A stretch of DNA of 64,000 bases from Streptomyces sp. NBRC 110611 (GCF_001590865.1 NZ_BBUY01000001.1:261607-325606), one strand, 5' to 3'. Shown: positions 35,408 to 45,433, counted from the first letter of the stretch. The notes: a model not told the origin generated them from the sequence alone. A program made the numbers and translations.

Positions 35408-38400
35408 TCAGTCGATTCTTACGATGGCGCCCGGCGGGATGGCCTTGAAGATCACGACTTCCTGGGTGCGGATGACGTCTTCCGTCGCTCTCAGTACGCG
35501 GCTTCCCGTGGTGTTGTCGATGAGGTCCCAGGTCCGTTGACCGTAGTGGGTGGTGAGGTCGGCGATGGACTCCCGGGGGATCTGCGTCAGGTCGATGAGG
35601 ACGATGCCGTTGCCATGCCGCTGTGGTTCGTTGTCCGGGGTACTGAGCTTCCGCCCCTCTTCGCCTCCGATGTGGTGTCCATTCGGGTCCAGGATGTCGC
35701 CGTCGAGTTGCTTGGACGCGGATATGTACTTGGACGGGTAACCGCCCATGGCGTGCTGCCCCGGGGTATTCGCCGGCCGATTGGGGCTGCGCATCGAGTT
35801 CTTGTTGCGTTTCTGCTTCTGCTGTTTCTGCTGCTTGAAGGATTCGGAGCTCGAACGCATCCCCTTGCCGTTGTTCACGCGCTCAAGGTCCTCCGGGTTC
35901 ATATTGCGCCGCAGGAAGCGCGGCACGAGTTGGTTCCGCTGGTCCAGTACGTACTCCTGGCCGTCGGGCCCCTTGATCAATTTCTGGCTTTCGGCCTGGT
36001 GCGGTTCGCGGCCCTGTTCCTCGTACCGCCCGCCGCGCTTGAAGGTACCGATGCCCGAAGGGGCGGTCCTGCGGTCGGGGCGGATCAGGGAGAGGAGGTG
36101 CGAGTCCTGATGGTCGTCCCACTTCAGGCGTTCGCCCTTCTTGAGCAGCGGTGCGGCAACCTGCTGGCACATGTGCTTGATGTCCCGGATCTCCGCGTCC
36201 TTGGGCATGGTCTGGAACCTCGCGGCTATCGCCGCACGCAGCCTGGCGCTTTCGTCCTTGATGTCGAAGCCTTCATACCGGTCGTCGAGTTCGAGGTAGG
36301 CGACGTTGTCGTCCCAGACGGCATGCTGTACCCGCCGTTGCGGGTTGAGCGCCGCCGTGATGTCGAACTCCGGACGCCCCTCGGCGGACAGCCGGGTCAG
36401 CCGGTACCAGGCCTGCAGCGTGGCGAGGAGGGAGCGGAAGGGAATTCCGTCGATGCCGCGCTTGAGGAGCGGGCGGAGCTTGGGGCGTATGCGGTTGACG
36501 ATCTGATCGAGCCGACGTGCCTTGGACTCTCCGGAGTCCTCCTTCTTCTTCCGCTCCTTGCGGTGCTGCTTCTTGACGTCGGTGCGATGCTTCTTGTGGT
36601 CGCGCAGACGATCGCGCTTCTTTTTGAAGAAGTCGCGCGTCCTCCTGGCCGTGTTTTTGAGGGACTTGCCGAGCTTGGACTTGCGCAGCTTCCTGCCCAG
36701 GGCCTTGCCGGCGTTACGGACCTTCTTGAGCGCGGACTTGACCTTGCCTTTGATCTTCTTCAGGGCGCGGCCCAGGGGAGAAACGGGCTTGCGTGGTTTG
36801 GTCCGCTTGGGGGCCTCGGTCTCCTTCTTCTTGGTCGGCTTGTCGTGCGTCCTGTCCTTCTTGCCGTCGGTGCTGCCGTCCTTGTTCCTGGCCTTCGGGC
36901 TGTCGCGTTCGTCCTTCTCCGGGGTCCTGTCCTTCGGGCCGCCCTTGCCGTCGGTATCGGGGGACTTCGCGTTCTTGGCCTCCGGGCTGTCCTTGCCCGG
37001 CTTCGATCCCGGGGCGTCCCGGTCGGGGTGCCTGGTCGGTGACGGGGTCTCGTCCTTGGTCTTCTGTGCCCTGGTCTCGTCGTCGTGTTTCTTCTTCGCC
37101 GGGTCCGGGGACTTGCTCGCCGGGCGGCCGGTGGGGTGCGTCCTGGGCTGGTGCCTGGGCTGGCCGCCGCCGGGGGTCCGGTCCGTGGAGGCACCGGGGC
37201 GGGCGGGGAGGCGCGGGCCCTTCGGCTTGGCGGGGCGGGCAGGCTTGCGGAGAGCCTGGGCGGCCTTGCGGGCGGCGGCCTTGGCGGAGTTGACGGCCCT
37301 GCCGGCGACCTTGCGGGCGCCCTTGCCGGTCTTCTTCAGGCCTGCGGTGATCTTCTGGGCCATGCCCTTGAGGCGTTTACCGACGCCCTTGGTCGCGGAG
37401 GACAGGCGGATCAAGAGGAAGTTGCTGATGAAGTCCAGCAACGCCACCACGCCGGCCGCCACCGCTTCGGCGAAGAGGCAGGCGGCCGGGCCCGCCTTGA
37501 CCGCTTTCAGGTAGGCCCAGAACTTACTGAAGGCCGAGAGAATGGAGCTGATGCTCTGCCAGGCGGCCATCAGGCCCTGGACGATCGTGAGGATCGCACC
37601 CGCCGCCGGGACGATCATCGAGACGACCTTCTCGATGACCAGGGACGCGATCATCATGGGGAGGGACGCGATGATCGCGTCCCAGGCCATCTTGCCGATC
37701 TGCTTGATCGACATGCAGCCCTTGACGAGGACGTTGATGACCGCCTTGCCCAGGCCGAGGATTCCTTCGACCTTGGCGTCGAACCACTGCTTGACGGCCG
37801 TCTTGATGGCGCCCCAGAGGTGTTCCTGGATACCGGTCTTGGCGGCGCTGCCCGCCTTTTTGAGCCAGCCGCCCGGGTCCGGGGCGATATCGGCGACCAG
37901 GGCCGCGAACTTTCCCAGGGCCTCGATCGCGGCCTCGGCGAACTTGATCGCGGCGGTGATCACGGCCTGGTAGGCCTTGATGACGGCCTTGATGCCGGCT
38001 TCGAGAGCGGACAGGAGTGCGTTGAGCCCCGCGGCCAGTGCGTCGAGGAGGGTGTTGACTGCCTTCTTGAGGCCGTCGGCCAGCTTGTTGACCGCGGCGA
38101 TCGCGGCGTCGCGCAGACCCTCGATGGCCTTGCGGAACTTGTCGCGGAGTTCGGGGAAGGCGGCCAGGAGGACGTCGCCGATGGCGATCAGGGCGTCGGC
38201 GACGGCGGTGATGGCCTTGACGGCGAAGTCACGTACCGCGTCGATCGCCTTGTTCGCGAACTCCTTGAACTTGTCGATGACGCTGTTGATCGCGCTGCGC
38301 GCCGCATCGAAGATCGCTGTGACGGCGTCCAGCAGGCCCTTGAAGAAGTCACCGACGGCGTCCAGCAGCTTGCCGAAGAGGCTGTCGGATTCGCCCTTCT

Positions 38401-41400
38401 TCTCTTCCTTCTTCTTCTCGGCGTCCTTCTCGGCCTGATCGGCCTTGGTATCGATGTCCTTGTTGTCGTGGTCCTTGCGGTCCTCGACTTCCTTGTCCTT
38501 GCCGTCCCGCTCCTTGGTGATCTTCTGGTTGCCGTCCTGGTGCTCCTTCTCCGTGTCCTTGTCGGCCTTCTCGATCTTCTTGTCCTGCTCGTCGCGCCAG
38601 CTCTGGCGCTCCTTGCCGGCTTGTTCGGCGGCCCGGCCACGCTCCGCCGTCTGCTGCTCGGCGTTGCGCGCGACCTCGTTGTCGATCTCCCGCTGTTTCT
38701 CCTGCTTCGACTTCTGCTCGCCCTGCTGGTGTTCCTTCTCCTTGGCGGCCAGGTCGGTCTGCGACCGGGCCGCCCCGCTCCTGAGCTCGCCACCGCGCTC
38801 CTGCTGTGCGACGACACCGACGTGCCGCTTCGGTGCTCCGCCGGCCGGCTGCCGTCCGCCGCCGCGGCCGATCGCCCGTCCGGACGCCTTGCCCGTCAGC
38901 TCCTCCTCGGGAGCGTCAGGGAAGATCTTGTCCTCGCCCATCGGCTTGGACGCGTCCGCCCGGCCGGTGGTCTGGATGTCGCCCTGCTTGTCCTTGAGCT
39001 TCTCCGCCTGCTTGTCCGTACGCTGCGGGTCGCTCTCCCCCTCCAGCTTGATCTTCGGGGCAGGCCCGACCGTCTTGTTGCGGAGTTCCGGGTCTGTCGT
39101 CGGCACCCTGTCCGCCGCCGCCTCGACGCTCTTCGCGTCGCCCTCCGTCAGCTTGCCGTCCTTGCTGGGCGGCAGCTCCGGCGTCCTGACGTTGTCGGTG
39201 GGCTTGGCGCCCTGGGCCTTTTCACTGCCCTTGGCCTCTTGCTTCTTGCCCTGTTCTTCGGGCCCGACCCGCTCCAGCTTGCCCGTGACCGCGGTCTCGG
39301 GCGCCTCGGCCTCCGGCGGCCCGGGCTGGGTCTGCGGCGCACCCGAAGGCCGCTCCCGCTTCGGCGGGTTGGCCTCCAGCCGCTTCTGCTCCTGGCCGAT
39401 CTTCTTGTCCGCCGCCCCGTCCACGCCGGGCATGGCGGCCTGCGCCTGGTCCGGCGAGAGTTTGCCGACGGTGCTGAGCGCGGCCTTCGGGTCCTGCCCC
39501 GAGACGTCCGGCGGTTCTTCCTTCTTCTCCTCGGCGGACTTCTCGCCGCCACCGCCCCCGCCGCACGAACCGCCCTTCTCCTCCCGCTCCGCCGCGGGCT
39601 CCGGCGGCGCACAGCCACCGCCGTCCTTCTCCAGCGAGGCGTCGGGCTGCGCCTTGGCACCTTCGGGCGCGGGCGCGCCCATCTTCCCCGGATTCTCGGT
39701 CTGTTCGGCCGCCGGGCCGACCGCGGCCCGGGCGGGGGAAGGCGCACCGCCCGGACCGGCCGCGGCCGAGGGCGCGACGGCCGGCTCGGCCCCGCCGACC
39801 GTGCCGCTGGGCGCCGCCCCCGGCCCGGCCTCCTTCGGCACGGCGCTCTTCGCCGCCGGCGCCTCGCGCTCGCCCCGTACGGGTTCGACCTCCCGCCGTA
39901 CCGCGGGGGAGGGGTGCCGGTCCTGTGTCGGCGTCTTCTCCGTGTGCGCACCGGCCGGCGGGGCCGGCGAGGCCGCCGCGGCACCCGGGCCGGGACCGGC
40001 GCCGGTACGAAGGGCGGCGGGGCCGGCCGGCTTCTCCGCCGCCGCGCCCTCCGGCTGCCCCTTGGCTTCCTGCTTCTCCTCGTGCTCGTCCTGGTCCTTC
40101 TTCTCCTGCTGTTCGTCCTGGGCCTCCTTGGCGTCCGGCGACTCTTCGCCGTCGCCCGAACGCCCGTCCCGCTCCGCGTCCTTGTCTGCCGCGTCCTGCG
40201 CGGCCGCCCTGGCCCCGTCCTCGTTCTCGTCCTGCTGCTGTCCGGGGTCCCTGCTCTCCTCGTTCTCCTGCTCCGGCTGCGGCTTCTCCCCGCTGTCCGG
40301 GTCCGGACCGACCTCCTGGTCGGCCGGCTTCTCCGTCTGCAGGTCCTTCTCGCTGCGGTCGGGGCTCTCGGACGCCGGGCCGTGCTCGGGCTGCGGCGCC
40401 TCGCCCTCGACGGGGCCGCGCTCCTCGCCCGGCGCCTTGGCCTCGGCCTCCGGCGCGTCCTCGTCCTCCTCCTCGTCGGCCTCGTCCTCCCGGTCCTTCT
40501 GGATCTTCTCGGCCTTGGTGGGCGGGGGAGCGGGGAACGCCGGCATGGCGGGCCGGGCGCCGCCCGGCATCCTGCTGTCCGCGGCCGGGACGGACGACAG
40601 ATCCGGATCGGCCCCGGGCAGATGGTCCTCGGGCTTCAGCTCCGCCTCGCCGGTGCCCGCACCGCCGCCGCGCTGCTCCTCCTGGCCGCCGTGGACTTCG
40701 TTGTCCGCACCCGCCTCCAGCCCGATCGGCTGCTCTGCCTCGCGCGGCTCGCCTTCGTCCTCGTCCTTCTCGTTCAGCCCGTGCTCGGACAGTGCGCTGT
40801 CGCGCTGCTCGGCCCGCTCGTCCACCTTCTCCGGACGGACCGGTCCGGGCTGCTCCCGCCGCTTCTTGTCGACCTCCTCCTGTTTCGACCCGTCCGCCGG
40901 CTTCTTCGCGTCGTCCCTGCGCCTGCGCTTGTCCGCGCCCGGCCGGTTGGCCTGCTCCGGGTCCTGCTCCTCCCGCTCCCGCTGCGCCTTGCGCTCCTCC
41001 TTGGTGCGCTCGGCGCCCTCCTGGCCCTGCTCGGCCTGCTCCGCGTCGGCCCGGTCGGCCTTCTCGCGTTCCTCGCCCTGCTTCTCCTCGTCCCGCTGCT
41101 GTTCCTCCTGGGAGTCCGCGAGCTCCTCGGCGCGCTCGTCCTCCTGCGCCGTGCGCTCACCGGCCTCCTTCTTCTCCGCCGCCGCGTCCTGCTGCGCCCG
41201 GGACTGCTCCTGCGCCCGCGCCCCGTCCCGCCCCTTGGCGTCCTCCTTCTCCTCGGCGGCGTCCTCGTCCCGCGCCTCCTGCGACGTCCGCTCGCGGTCC
41301 CCGCGCCCGGCCGCAGCCGCCCTCTCGTCCTGGACCAGCGCGAGAGCGTCCGGGACCGGCTCGGGAACGTCCGACGGCTGGAGGGCAAGGGGGGCGGTGG

Positions 41401-42184
41401 CCTCGGCCTCCGCCGTCAGATCCAGCAGCCGCTCGAACTCGGAGGTCAGCAACCGGACTTCGAGCCGGTCGAGGACCGACTCCTGGAGTTCCGGTCCCAT
41501 CCGGGCGAGCTCCGCGCGCACCCGGCCCGACAGATCCTCCGGATCCCCCCGCAGCGACCGCAGCACCCCGTTCGCCAGCCGGTCCACCAGCGTCGCCGGG
41601 TCGACCTGCTCGATACGGGAGCGGTCGGCGCCGGCCGTCGCGTAGCGGAGCCAGCCGGGAGTCGCCCGGCCCGGTGCGACCTCGGCGGCCGGGTCCTCCT
41701 CGCGTACCGACCCCCGCAGGGCGTCCCGCACGGAAGCCCGCGCCGCCGACTCCGCCTCCCGCTCGACGGATTCCTGCGGCAGGCTGACGGCGCCCAGGTC
41801 GCGGCCCGCGCGAAGGGCCCCCAGCCCGTGCGGGTTCTGGACGGTGTGCAGCAGCTCATGGGCCAGGAGCCGCCGGCCGTCCGCCGTGCCCGGACGGTAG
41901 GTGCCCGCGCGGAAGAAGATGTCCTGGCCGACGGCGAGGGCGTCCGCGCCCATCATCTCGGCCAGCTGCCCGGAGTCCCGGTCGGTGTGCAGGCGGACCT
42001 GGCCGAAGTCGTGGCCGAGCCGCTCCTCCAGCTCGCGCCGTACGCTCACGTCCAGGGGCTGGCCCGCGCCGCTGACGATGTCCTTCGGCTCCGGGGCACG
42101 GGACCTGCCGGAACGTTCCCTGCGCTTGCGGCGCTTGTCGTGGGCGGCCGAGCGGGCGTCACGGGCGGTCCGGGGCGTACTCAT
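35408..42184 (-). CDS. giant DUF4157 protein with ADP-ribosyltransferase-like C-terminus (candidate effector)
   Basis: Product of 2258 aa. Residues about 30-125 are the eCIS-core DUF4157 domain with the metalloprotease-like motif H109-E-L-L-H113 in RLLAHELLHTVQ. Residues about 270-1250 are highly charged, Glu/Lys/Gln/Pro-rich and disordered or coiled coil. About 1265-1600 are alanine-rich amphipathic and hydrophobic helices (MIVPAAGAILTIVQGLMAAW, AVAAGVVALLDFISNFLLI). A basic linker then leads to the last 170 residues with the order of motifs of ADP-ribosyltransferase toxins: PRFLRRNMNPEDLERV, SKYISASK, NGIVLIDLTQIP and TQEVVIFKAIPPGAIV. The ATG overlaps the upstream stop by 4 bp. ART activity is inferred, not shown. 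Confidence 0.88.
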   Translation of the reverse strand: MSTPRTARDARSAAHDKRRKRRERSGRSRAPEPKDIVSGAGQPLDVSVRRELEERLGHDFGQVRLHTDRDSGQLAEMMGADALAVGQDIFFRAGTYRPGTADGRRLLAHELLHTVQNPHGLGALRAGRDLGAVSLPQESVEREAESAARASVRDALRGSVREEDPAAEVAPGRATPGWLRYATAGADRSRIEQVDPATLVDRLANGVLRSLRGDPEDLSGRVRAELARMGPELQESVLDRLEVRLLTSEFERLLDLTAEAEATAPLALQPSDVPEPVPDALALVQDERAAAAGRGDRERTSQEARDEDAAEEKEDAKGRDGARAQEQSRAQQDAAAEKKEAGERTAQEDERAEELADSQEEQQRDEEKQGEEREKADRADAEQAEQGQEGAERTKEERKAQREREEQDPEQANRPGADKRRRRDDAKKPADGSKQEEVDKKRREQPGPVRPEKVDERAEQRDSALSEHGLNEKDEDEGEPREAEQPIGLEAGADNEVHGGQEEQRGGGAGTGEAELKPEDHLPGADPDLSSVPAADSRMPGGARPAMPAFPAPPPTKAEKIQKDREDEADEEEDEDAPEAEAKAPGEERGPVEGEAPQPEHGPASESPDRSEKDLQTEKPADQEVGPDPDSGEKPQPEQENEESRDPGQQQDENEDGARAAAQDAADKDAERDGRSGDGEESPDAKEAQDEQQEKKDQDEHEEKQEAKGQPEGAAAEKPAGPAALRTGAGPGPGAAAASPAPPAGAHTEKTPTQDRHPSPAVRREVEPVRGEREAPAAKSAVPKEAGPGAAPSGTVGGAEPAVAPSAAAGPGGAPSPARAAVGPAAEQTENPGKMGAPAPEGAKAQPDASLEKDGGGCAPPEPAAEREEKGGSCGGGGGGEKSAEEKKEEPPDVSGQDPKAALSTVGKLSPDQAQAAMPGVDGAADKKIGQEQKRLEANPPKRERPSGAPQTQPGPPEAEAPETAVTGKLERVGPEEQGKKQEAKGSEKAQGAKPTDNVRTPELPPSKDGKLTEGDAKSVEAAADRVPTTDPELRNKTVGPAPKIKLEGESDPQRTDKQAEKLKDKQGDIQTTGRADASKPMGEDKIFPDAPEEELTGKASGRAIGRGGGRQPAGGAPKRHVGVVAQQERGGELRSGAARSQTDLAAKEKEHQQGEQKSKQEKQREIDNEVARNAEQQTAERGRAAEQAGKERQSWRDEQDKKIEKADKDTEKEHQDGNQKITKERDGKDKEVEDRKDHDNKDIDTKADQAEKDAEKKKEEKKGESDSLFGKLLDAVGDFFKGLLDAVTAIFDAARSAINSVIDKFKEFANKAIDAVRDFAVKAITAVADALIAIGDVLLAAFPELRDKFRKAIEGLRDAAIAAVNKLADGLKKAVNTLLDALAAGLNALLSALEAGIKAVIKAYQAVITAAIKFAEAAIEALGKFAALVADIAPDPGGWLKKAGSAAKTGIQEHLWGAIKTAVKQWFDAKVEGILGLGKAVINVLVKGCMSIKQIGKMAWDAIIASLPMMIASLVIEKVVSMIVPAAGAILTIVQGLMAAWQSISSILSAFSKFWAYLKAVKAGPAACLFAEAVAAGVVALLDFISNFLLIRLSSATKGVGKRLKGMAQKITAGLKKTGKGARKVAGRAVNSAKAAARKAAQALRKPARPAKPKGPRLPARPGASTDRTPGGGQPRHQPRTHPTGRPASKSPDPAKKKHDDETRAQKTKDETPSPTRHPDRDAPGSKPGKDSPEAKNAKSPDTDGKGGPKDRTPEKDERDSPKARNKDGSTDGKKDRTHDKPTKKKETEAPKRTKPRKPVSPLGRALKKIKGKVKSALKKVRNAGKALGRKLRKSKLGKSLKNTARRTRDFFKKKRDRLRDHKKHRTDVKKQHRKERKKKEDSGESKARRLDQIVNRIRPKLRPLLKRGIDGIPFRSLLATLQAWYRLTRLSAEGRPEFDITAALNPQRRVQHAVWDDNVAYLELDDRYEGFDIKDESARLRAAIAARFQTMPKDAEIRDIKHMCQQVAAPLLKKGERLKWDDHQDSHLLSLIRPDRRTAPSGIGTFKRGGRYEEQGREPHQAESQKLIKGPDGQEYVLDQRNQLVPRFLRRNMNPEDLERVNNGKGMRSSSESFKQQKQQKQKRNKNSMRSPNRPANTPGQHAMGGYPSKYISASKQLDGDILDPNGHHIGGEEGRKLSTPDNEPQRHGNGIVLIDLTQIPRESIADLTTHYGQRTWDLIDNTTGSRVLRATEDVIRTQEVVIFKAIPPGAIVRID

Positions 42185-42561
42185 CGCGGATCCCCCCGTC
42201 CGGCGAGCCCTGCGTGTACCGCGCGTGCCAGTGCCTCGCCCAGGCGCGTGGGAGAGGTGGTCGCGGGCAGTGGCGGCAGCCCGGTGAGACCGTCCAGCGC
42301 CACCCCCGCGCCGTCCGCCGCCAGCGGCACCCCGCGTTCGTGTACGAGCCGGGCCAGCTCGGCCTGGAACGCGGCGGTGACGCGGCCGGGGTCGACGCGC
42401 GCGTCGAAGCCGTCGAGGACGAGCTCGCCGATGTCGATACGGAAACGGGACGCCGCTTCCGCCGGGCCGGAAGGCGACTGCGGCGGACCGGAGGCCGACC
42501 GCGGCGCGGGCCCCGCCGGACCTGCGCCCGGTCGCGTGGTGGTGATCTCGTTCAGACCCAT
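42181..42561 (-). CDS. small conserved eCIS protein of unknown function
   Basis: Product of 126 aa, overlapping the ATPase stop by 10 bp and the giant gene start by 4 bp, so tightly coupled to both. Residues 1-40 are Pro/Gly/Ser-rich and disordered. The remainder reads FRIDIGELVLDGFDARVDPG, then FQAELARLVHERG and SPTRLGEALARAVHAG, giving a beta strand then helices. Its fixed place between the ATPase and the DUF4157 protein suggests an assembly or loading factor. Confidence 0.72.
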   Translation of the reverse strand: MGLNEITTTRPGAGPAGPAPRSASGPPQSPSGPAEAASRFRIDIGELVLDGFDARVDPGRVTAAFQAELARLVHERGVPLAADGAGVALDGLTGLPPLPATTSPTRLGEALARAVHAGLAGRGDPR

Positions 42562-44519
42562 CCCTGGACCTCCGACGGGGTCAAGGAGCGTTCCAGCTTC
42601 AGGTACTCGGTACGGGCCGCGGCCAGCATGTGGCGCATCTGGAGGCGGTCGCCCTCGTCGGCGGCGAGGAAGGCCCCGGAGAGGGCGATATTGCGGATCG
42701 AGCCGCCGGAGACGGTGAGTTGGGCGAGCAGCGCGGGCTCGATTCCCTTCATGGGAGCCTGGGCGGGCAGCACCCGGCGCCAGATCTCCGCCCGCTCCTT
42801 CTCCCCCGGGAAGGGGAAGTCGACGACGAACCGGATACGGCGCATGAAGGCGGAGTCCAGGGCCTTCTTCATGTTGGTGGTGAGGACGGCCAGGCCGCGG
42901 TACGCCTCCATCCGCATCAGCAGGTAGCTGACCTCCAGGTTCGCGTAACGGTCGTGGCTGTCCTTGACCTCGCTGCGCTTGCCGAACAGCGCGTCCGCCT
43001 CGTCGAAGAGGAGCAGCGCCCCGCCCCGCTCCGCCGCGTCGAAGACCGTGCTGAGGTTCTTCTCCGTCTCACCGATGTATTTGCTGACGACCTGGGAGAG
43101 GTCGATGATGAACAGATCCAGGCCCAGCTCCTTGGCCATGACCTCGGCGGCCAGCGTCTTGCCCGTACCGGAGCCGCCCGCGAAGAGCGCGGTGACGCCC
43201 AGGCCGCTGCGGAGCGACTTCGCGAACCCCCATTCCTGGTGGACGGTGCCGCGCCGGCGTACGTGCGCGACGATCTCCTGGAGGATGCGGGTCTGCCGTT
43301 CGGCGAGGACCAGATCGTCCCAGCCGGCCCGTGGCTCGATCCGGCGGCCCAGCTCGTCCAGCCCCATCCGGGCCTCGGTGAGACCGGCCTGCCAGGCCAG
43401 CTCGGCGGCGTCCAGGGCGCCGGAGGACGGCAGATCGCGGCGCACGGTGGCGGCGGCCGACCGTACGACGTGCGGCGCAAGCTGGAACTGGGCGACGAGG
43501 GAACCGAGATGATGCTCCGTCAGCTCGTCGATGTCCGCGAAGGCGTCCCGCCAGAGGCCGAGTTGCTCCTCGTCGGAGAGCCTGGTCACGGTCACCCGTT
43601 CACCGCGGGGGTGGCCGGTCCGGCGCGGGTCCGGGCTGGAGACGACGAGCGGGACGGCCGCGCCCACGATGAACGCGTCGGCGGCGGCGTGCTGCTCGCG
43701 GTCCAGCTCGCCGACCTCGACGAGGAGGGCGGCGGGCAGCAGGACCGCCTCGCGCTGCCACAGCCGGGCCAGCCGGTCGCGGGCGGCCGGATCGGCCGGG
43801 ATGTCCTCGGCGGCCATGGAGTACAGGCCGAACCCCGCTCGGGCGGCGGCGGTGGCCGCGATATCGGCGCGGGTGCGGAGGTCGGCACCGACCAGCTCCA
43901 CCCGGAGCGGGGAGTCCGGACCGGCGGCGGACCAGCCTGCCGCGACCCGGTCCGCGGCGGCGTCGTACGACGGCGGCAGCGTGCCGGGTGCGTGCGTACG
44001 GCGCAGCAGCCCGTGCAGCTTGGCGTCCAGATACGGCGAACCGACCAGGAAGTGCAGGATGCGCTCGTCGAGGCGGAGGCGGGTGGTGGTCAGGCGGGTC
44101 TCGTCGTCCAGCGCGATCAGCTGCCAGCGGCGCAGCGGGGCGACGGGGGTGAGGGCGCTCCAGTGCGGGTCGGTGAGCGCGGCCAGGGCGAGGGAGAAGG
44201 TGGGGTGGGTGTGGCCGGGGTCGGCGCTCGCGGCGGCGCAGCGGGCGCCGGTCGTCGGGTCCAGTTCGGCCGCGGCGGCCAGGAGGACGATCTCCTGCTC
44301 GAAGGGGCTGAGGCCGAAGCAGGCGGTCAGCGCGTCGAGGCTGGGGAGCGGCGGGAGCGGGGTGGTGGGGGAGGGGAGGTCGGGGCCGGCACCGGCATCG
44401 GACCCGGTGGTGCGGCCGGCCCGCGCCGCGTGCGCGTCCAGGCGCGCCAGTACGCACCGGACGGCCGCGGCCAGCGCGGCGCCGGCTGCCGCCTGCGCCT
44501 CGTCGCCACCGCCGCCCAT
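42552..44519 (-). CDS. eCIS AAA+ ATPase (Afp15-like)
   Basis: Product of 655 aa. The ATG at 44519 has GGCGGAG eight bases upstream; a GTG at 44546 is possible. The N-terminal 360 residues are a helical domain typical of this family (LSPFEQEIVLLAAAAELDPT, VGSPYLDAKLHGLLRRTHAP). The C-terminal AAA domain has Walker A GGSGTGKT (about 446-453) and Walker B ALLLFDEADALFGKR. A sensor VLTTNMKKALDSAFMRRIRF then follows. It is FtsH-like rather than ClpV-like. In other eCIS the ATPase is needed for assembly. Confidence 0.93.
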   Translation of the reverse strand: MGGGGDEAQAAAGAALAAAVRCVLARLDAHAARAGRTTGSDAGAGPDLPSPTTPLPPLPSLDALTACFGLSPFEQEIVLLAAAAELDPTTGARCAAASADPGHTHPTFSLALAALTDPHWSALTPVAPLRRWQLIALDDETRLTTTRLRLDERILHFLVGSPYLDAKLHGLLRRTHAPGTLPPSYDAAADRVAAGWSAAGPDSPLRVELVGADLRTRADIAATAAARAGFGLYSMAAEDIPADPAARDRLARLWQREAVLLPAALLVEVGELDREQHAAADAFIVGAAVPLVVSSPDPRRTGHPRGERVTVTRLSDEEQLGLWRDAFADIDELTEHHLGSLVAQFQLAPHVVRSAAATVRRDLPSSGALDAAELAWQAGLTEARMGLDELGRRIEPRAGWDDLVLAERQTRILQEIVAHVRRRGTVHQEWGFAKSLRSGLGVTALFAGGSGTGKTLAAEVMAKELGLDLFIIDLSQVVSKYIGETEKNLSTVFDAAERGGALLLFDEADALFGKRSEVKDSHDRYANLEVSYLLMRMEAYRGLAVLTTNMKKALDSAFMRRIRFVVDFPFPGEKERAEIWRRVLPAQAPMKGIEPALLAQLTVSGGSIRNIALSGAFLAADEGDRLQMRHMLAAARTEYLKLERSLTPSEVQGWV

Positions 44520-44551
44520 GTCCCACACTCCGCCCGCTCCGTGCACTCCGC

Positions 44552-45433
44552 TCAGCTCTCCTCGCCGTCGTCACGTGCGGTGGACTTGTCGGTTGCCTTC
44601 CGGGTGTCGGTTGCCTTCGGGGTGTCGGTTGCCTTCCGGGTACGGGTGGTGCGGGAGTTACGGGTAGTACGGGACGTGCGGGGGCGGGCCGTCTTCGCCG
44701 CAGCAGCAGGCTTGGCCTGCACCGCCTCAGTGGTGTCCGCCGGACGCTCCGGAGAGGCCGATGTCTCCGTCGCATCCGGTGCATCGGGTGCGTGCGGTGT
44801 GCCCGGTGCACCTGGCGCCTCCGGCGCCCCGAACGGCAGCACCGTCACCTCCGGCCGCTCCACCGGCTTCGCCGGCTTCGGCTTCTCATGGCCGTCCAGC
44901 AGCACCAGCGACGCCTGGTACACGACCGACAGCGCATACGGCGTGTTGTGCAGCATCCCCCACAGCTTCGACGTCTCGTCGATGTCCATCTGGGTCGGTG
45001 TGAAACGGACCCGCTGCAGCGCATCGGCGAGGTCACTGCCCTCCAGGCCGGGCCGCCGGGTCGCCTCCTCGATCAACTCCCTGGACAGCACCGGGATTTC
45101 GTGCAGGGTGCGCACCACGCTGCCGATCAGCCGCTGTCCGACCAGCTCGGTCTCCTCGCCGTACGCGCTGATCAGGAAGTGCAGGTCGATCGCGGCGGCG
45201 GACCGCTTCAGCAGTGTGCCGTCCGAGGCGCGGGTGACCAGGTCGTTGTTGCGCATCGACGGGTTGTGGGTGACCTGGTAGAGGAAGACCGTGATCGTCG
45301 GGTCCGTCGGCGGGTCGGACGGCGGCTTGCGGGTCTCCACGGATACGGCGATATCGAGCTCCGGGTGCAGATTGTGCTCGATCAGCAGTGCCAGCGCCTG
45401 GGTGACCGTCGCGACGGCGAGTGCGTTGCTCAT
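44552..45433 (-). CDS. eCIS tail terminator with DUF4255 domain (Afp16/Pvc16-like)
   Basis: Product of 293 aa. ATG at 45433 overlaps the previous stop by 4 bp. The first 190 residues form the DUF4255 domain: VTVFLYQVTHNPSMRNNDLV-like strand region preceded by VETRKPPSDPPTDPT, then LHFLISAYGEETELVGQRLI and TPTQMDIDETSKLWGMLHN. This protein caps sheath and tube at the distal end. The C-terminal 100 residues are Pro/Ala/Thr-rich with KATDTPKATDTRKATDK repeats. Confidence 0.92.
   Translation of the reverse strand: MSNALAVATVTQALALLIEHNLHPELDIAVSVETRKPPSDPPTDPTITVFLYQVTHNPSMRNNDLVTRASDGTLLKRSAAAIDLHFLISAYGEETELVGQRLIGSVVRTLHEIPVLSRELIEEATRRPGLEGSDLADALQRVRFTPTQMDIDETSKLWGMLHNTPYALSVVYQASLVLLDGHEKPKPAKPVERPEVTVLPFGAPEAPGAPGTPHAPDAPDATETSASPERPADTTEAVQAKPAAAAKTARPRTSRTTRNSRTTRTRKATDTPKATDTRKATDKSTARDDGEES

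Noticed and set aside
37085..42718. Long plus-strand open reading frame of over 1800 codons opposite the giant gene
   Set aside because: It is antisense to a strongly supported gene, has no domain and its sequence is the Leu/Val/Arg-rich shadow expected from high-GC codon bias.
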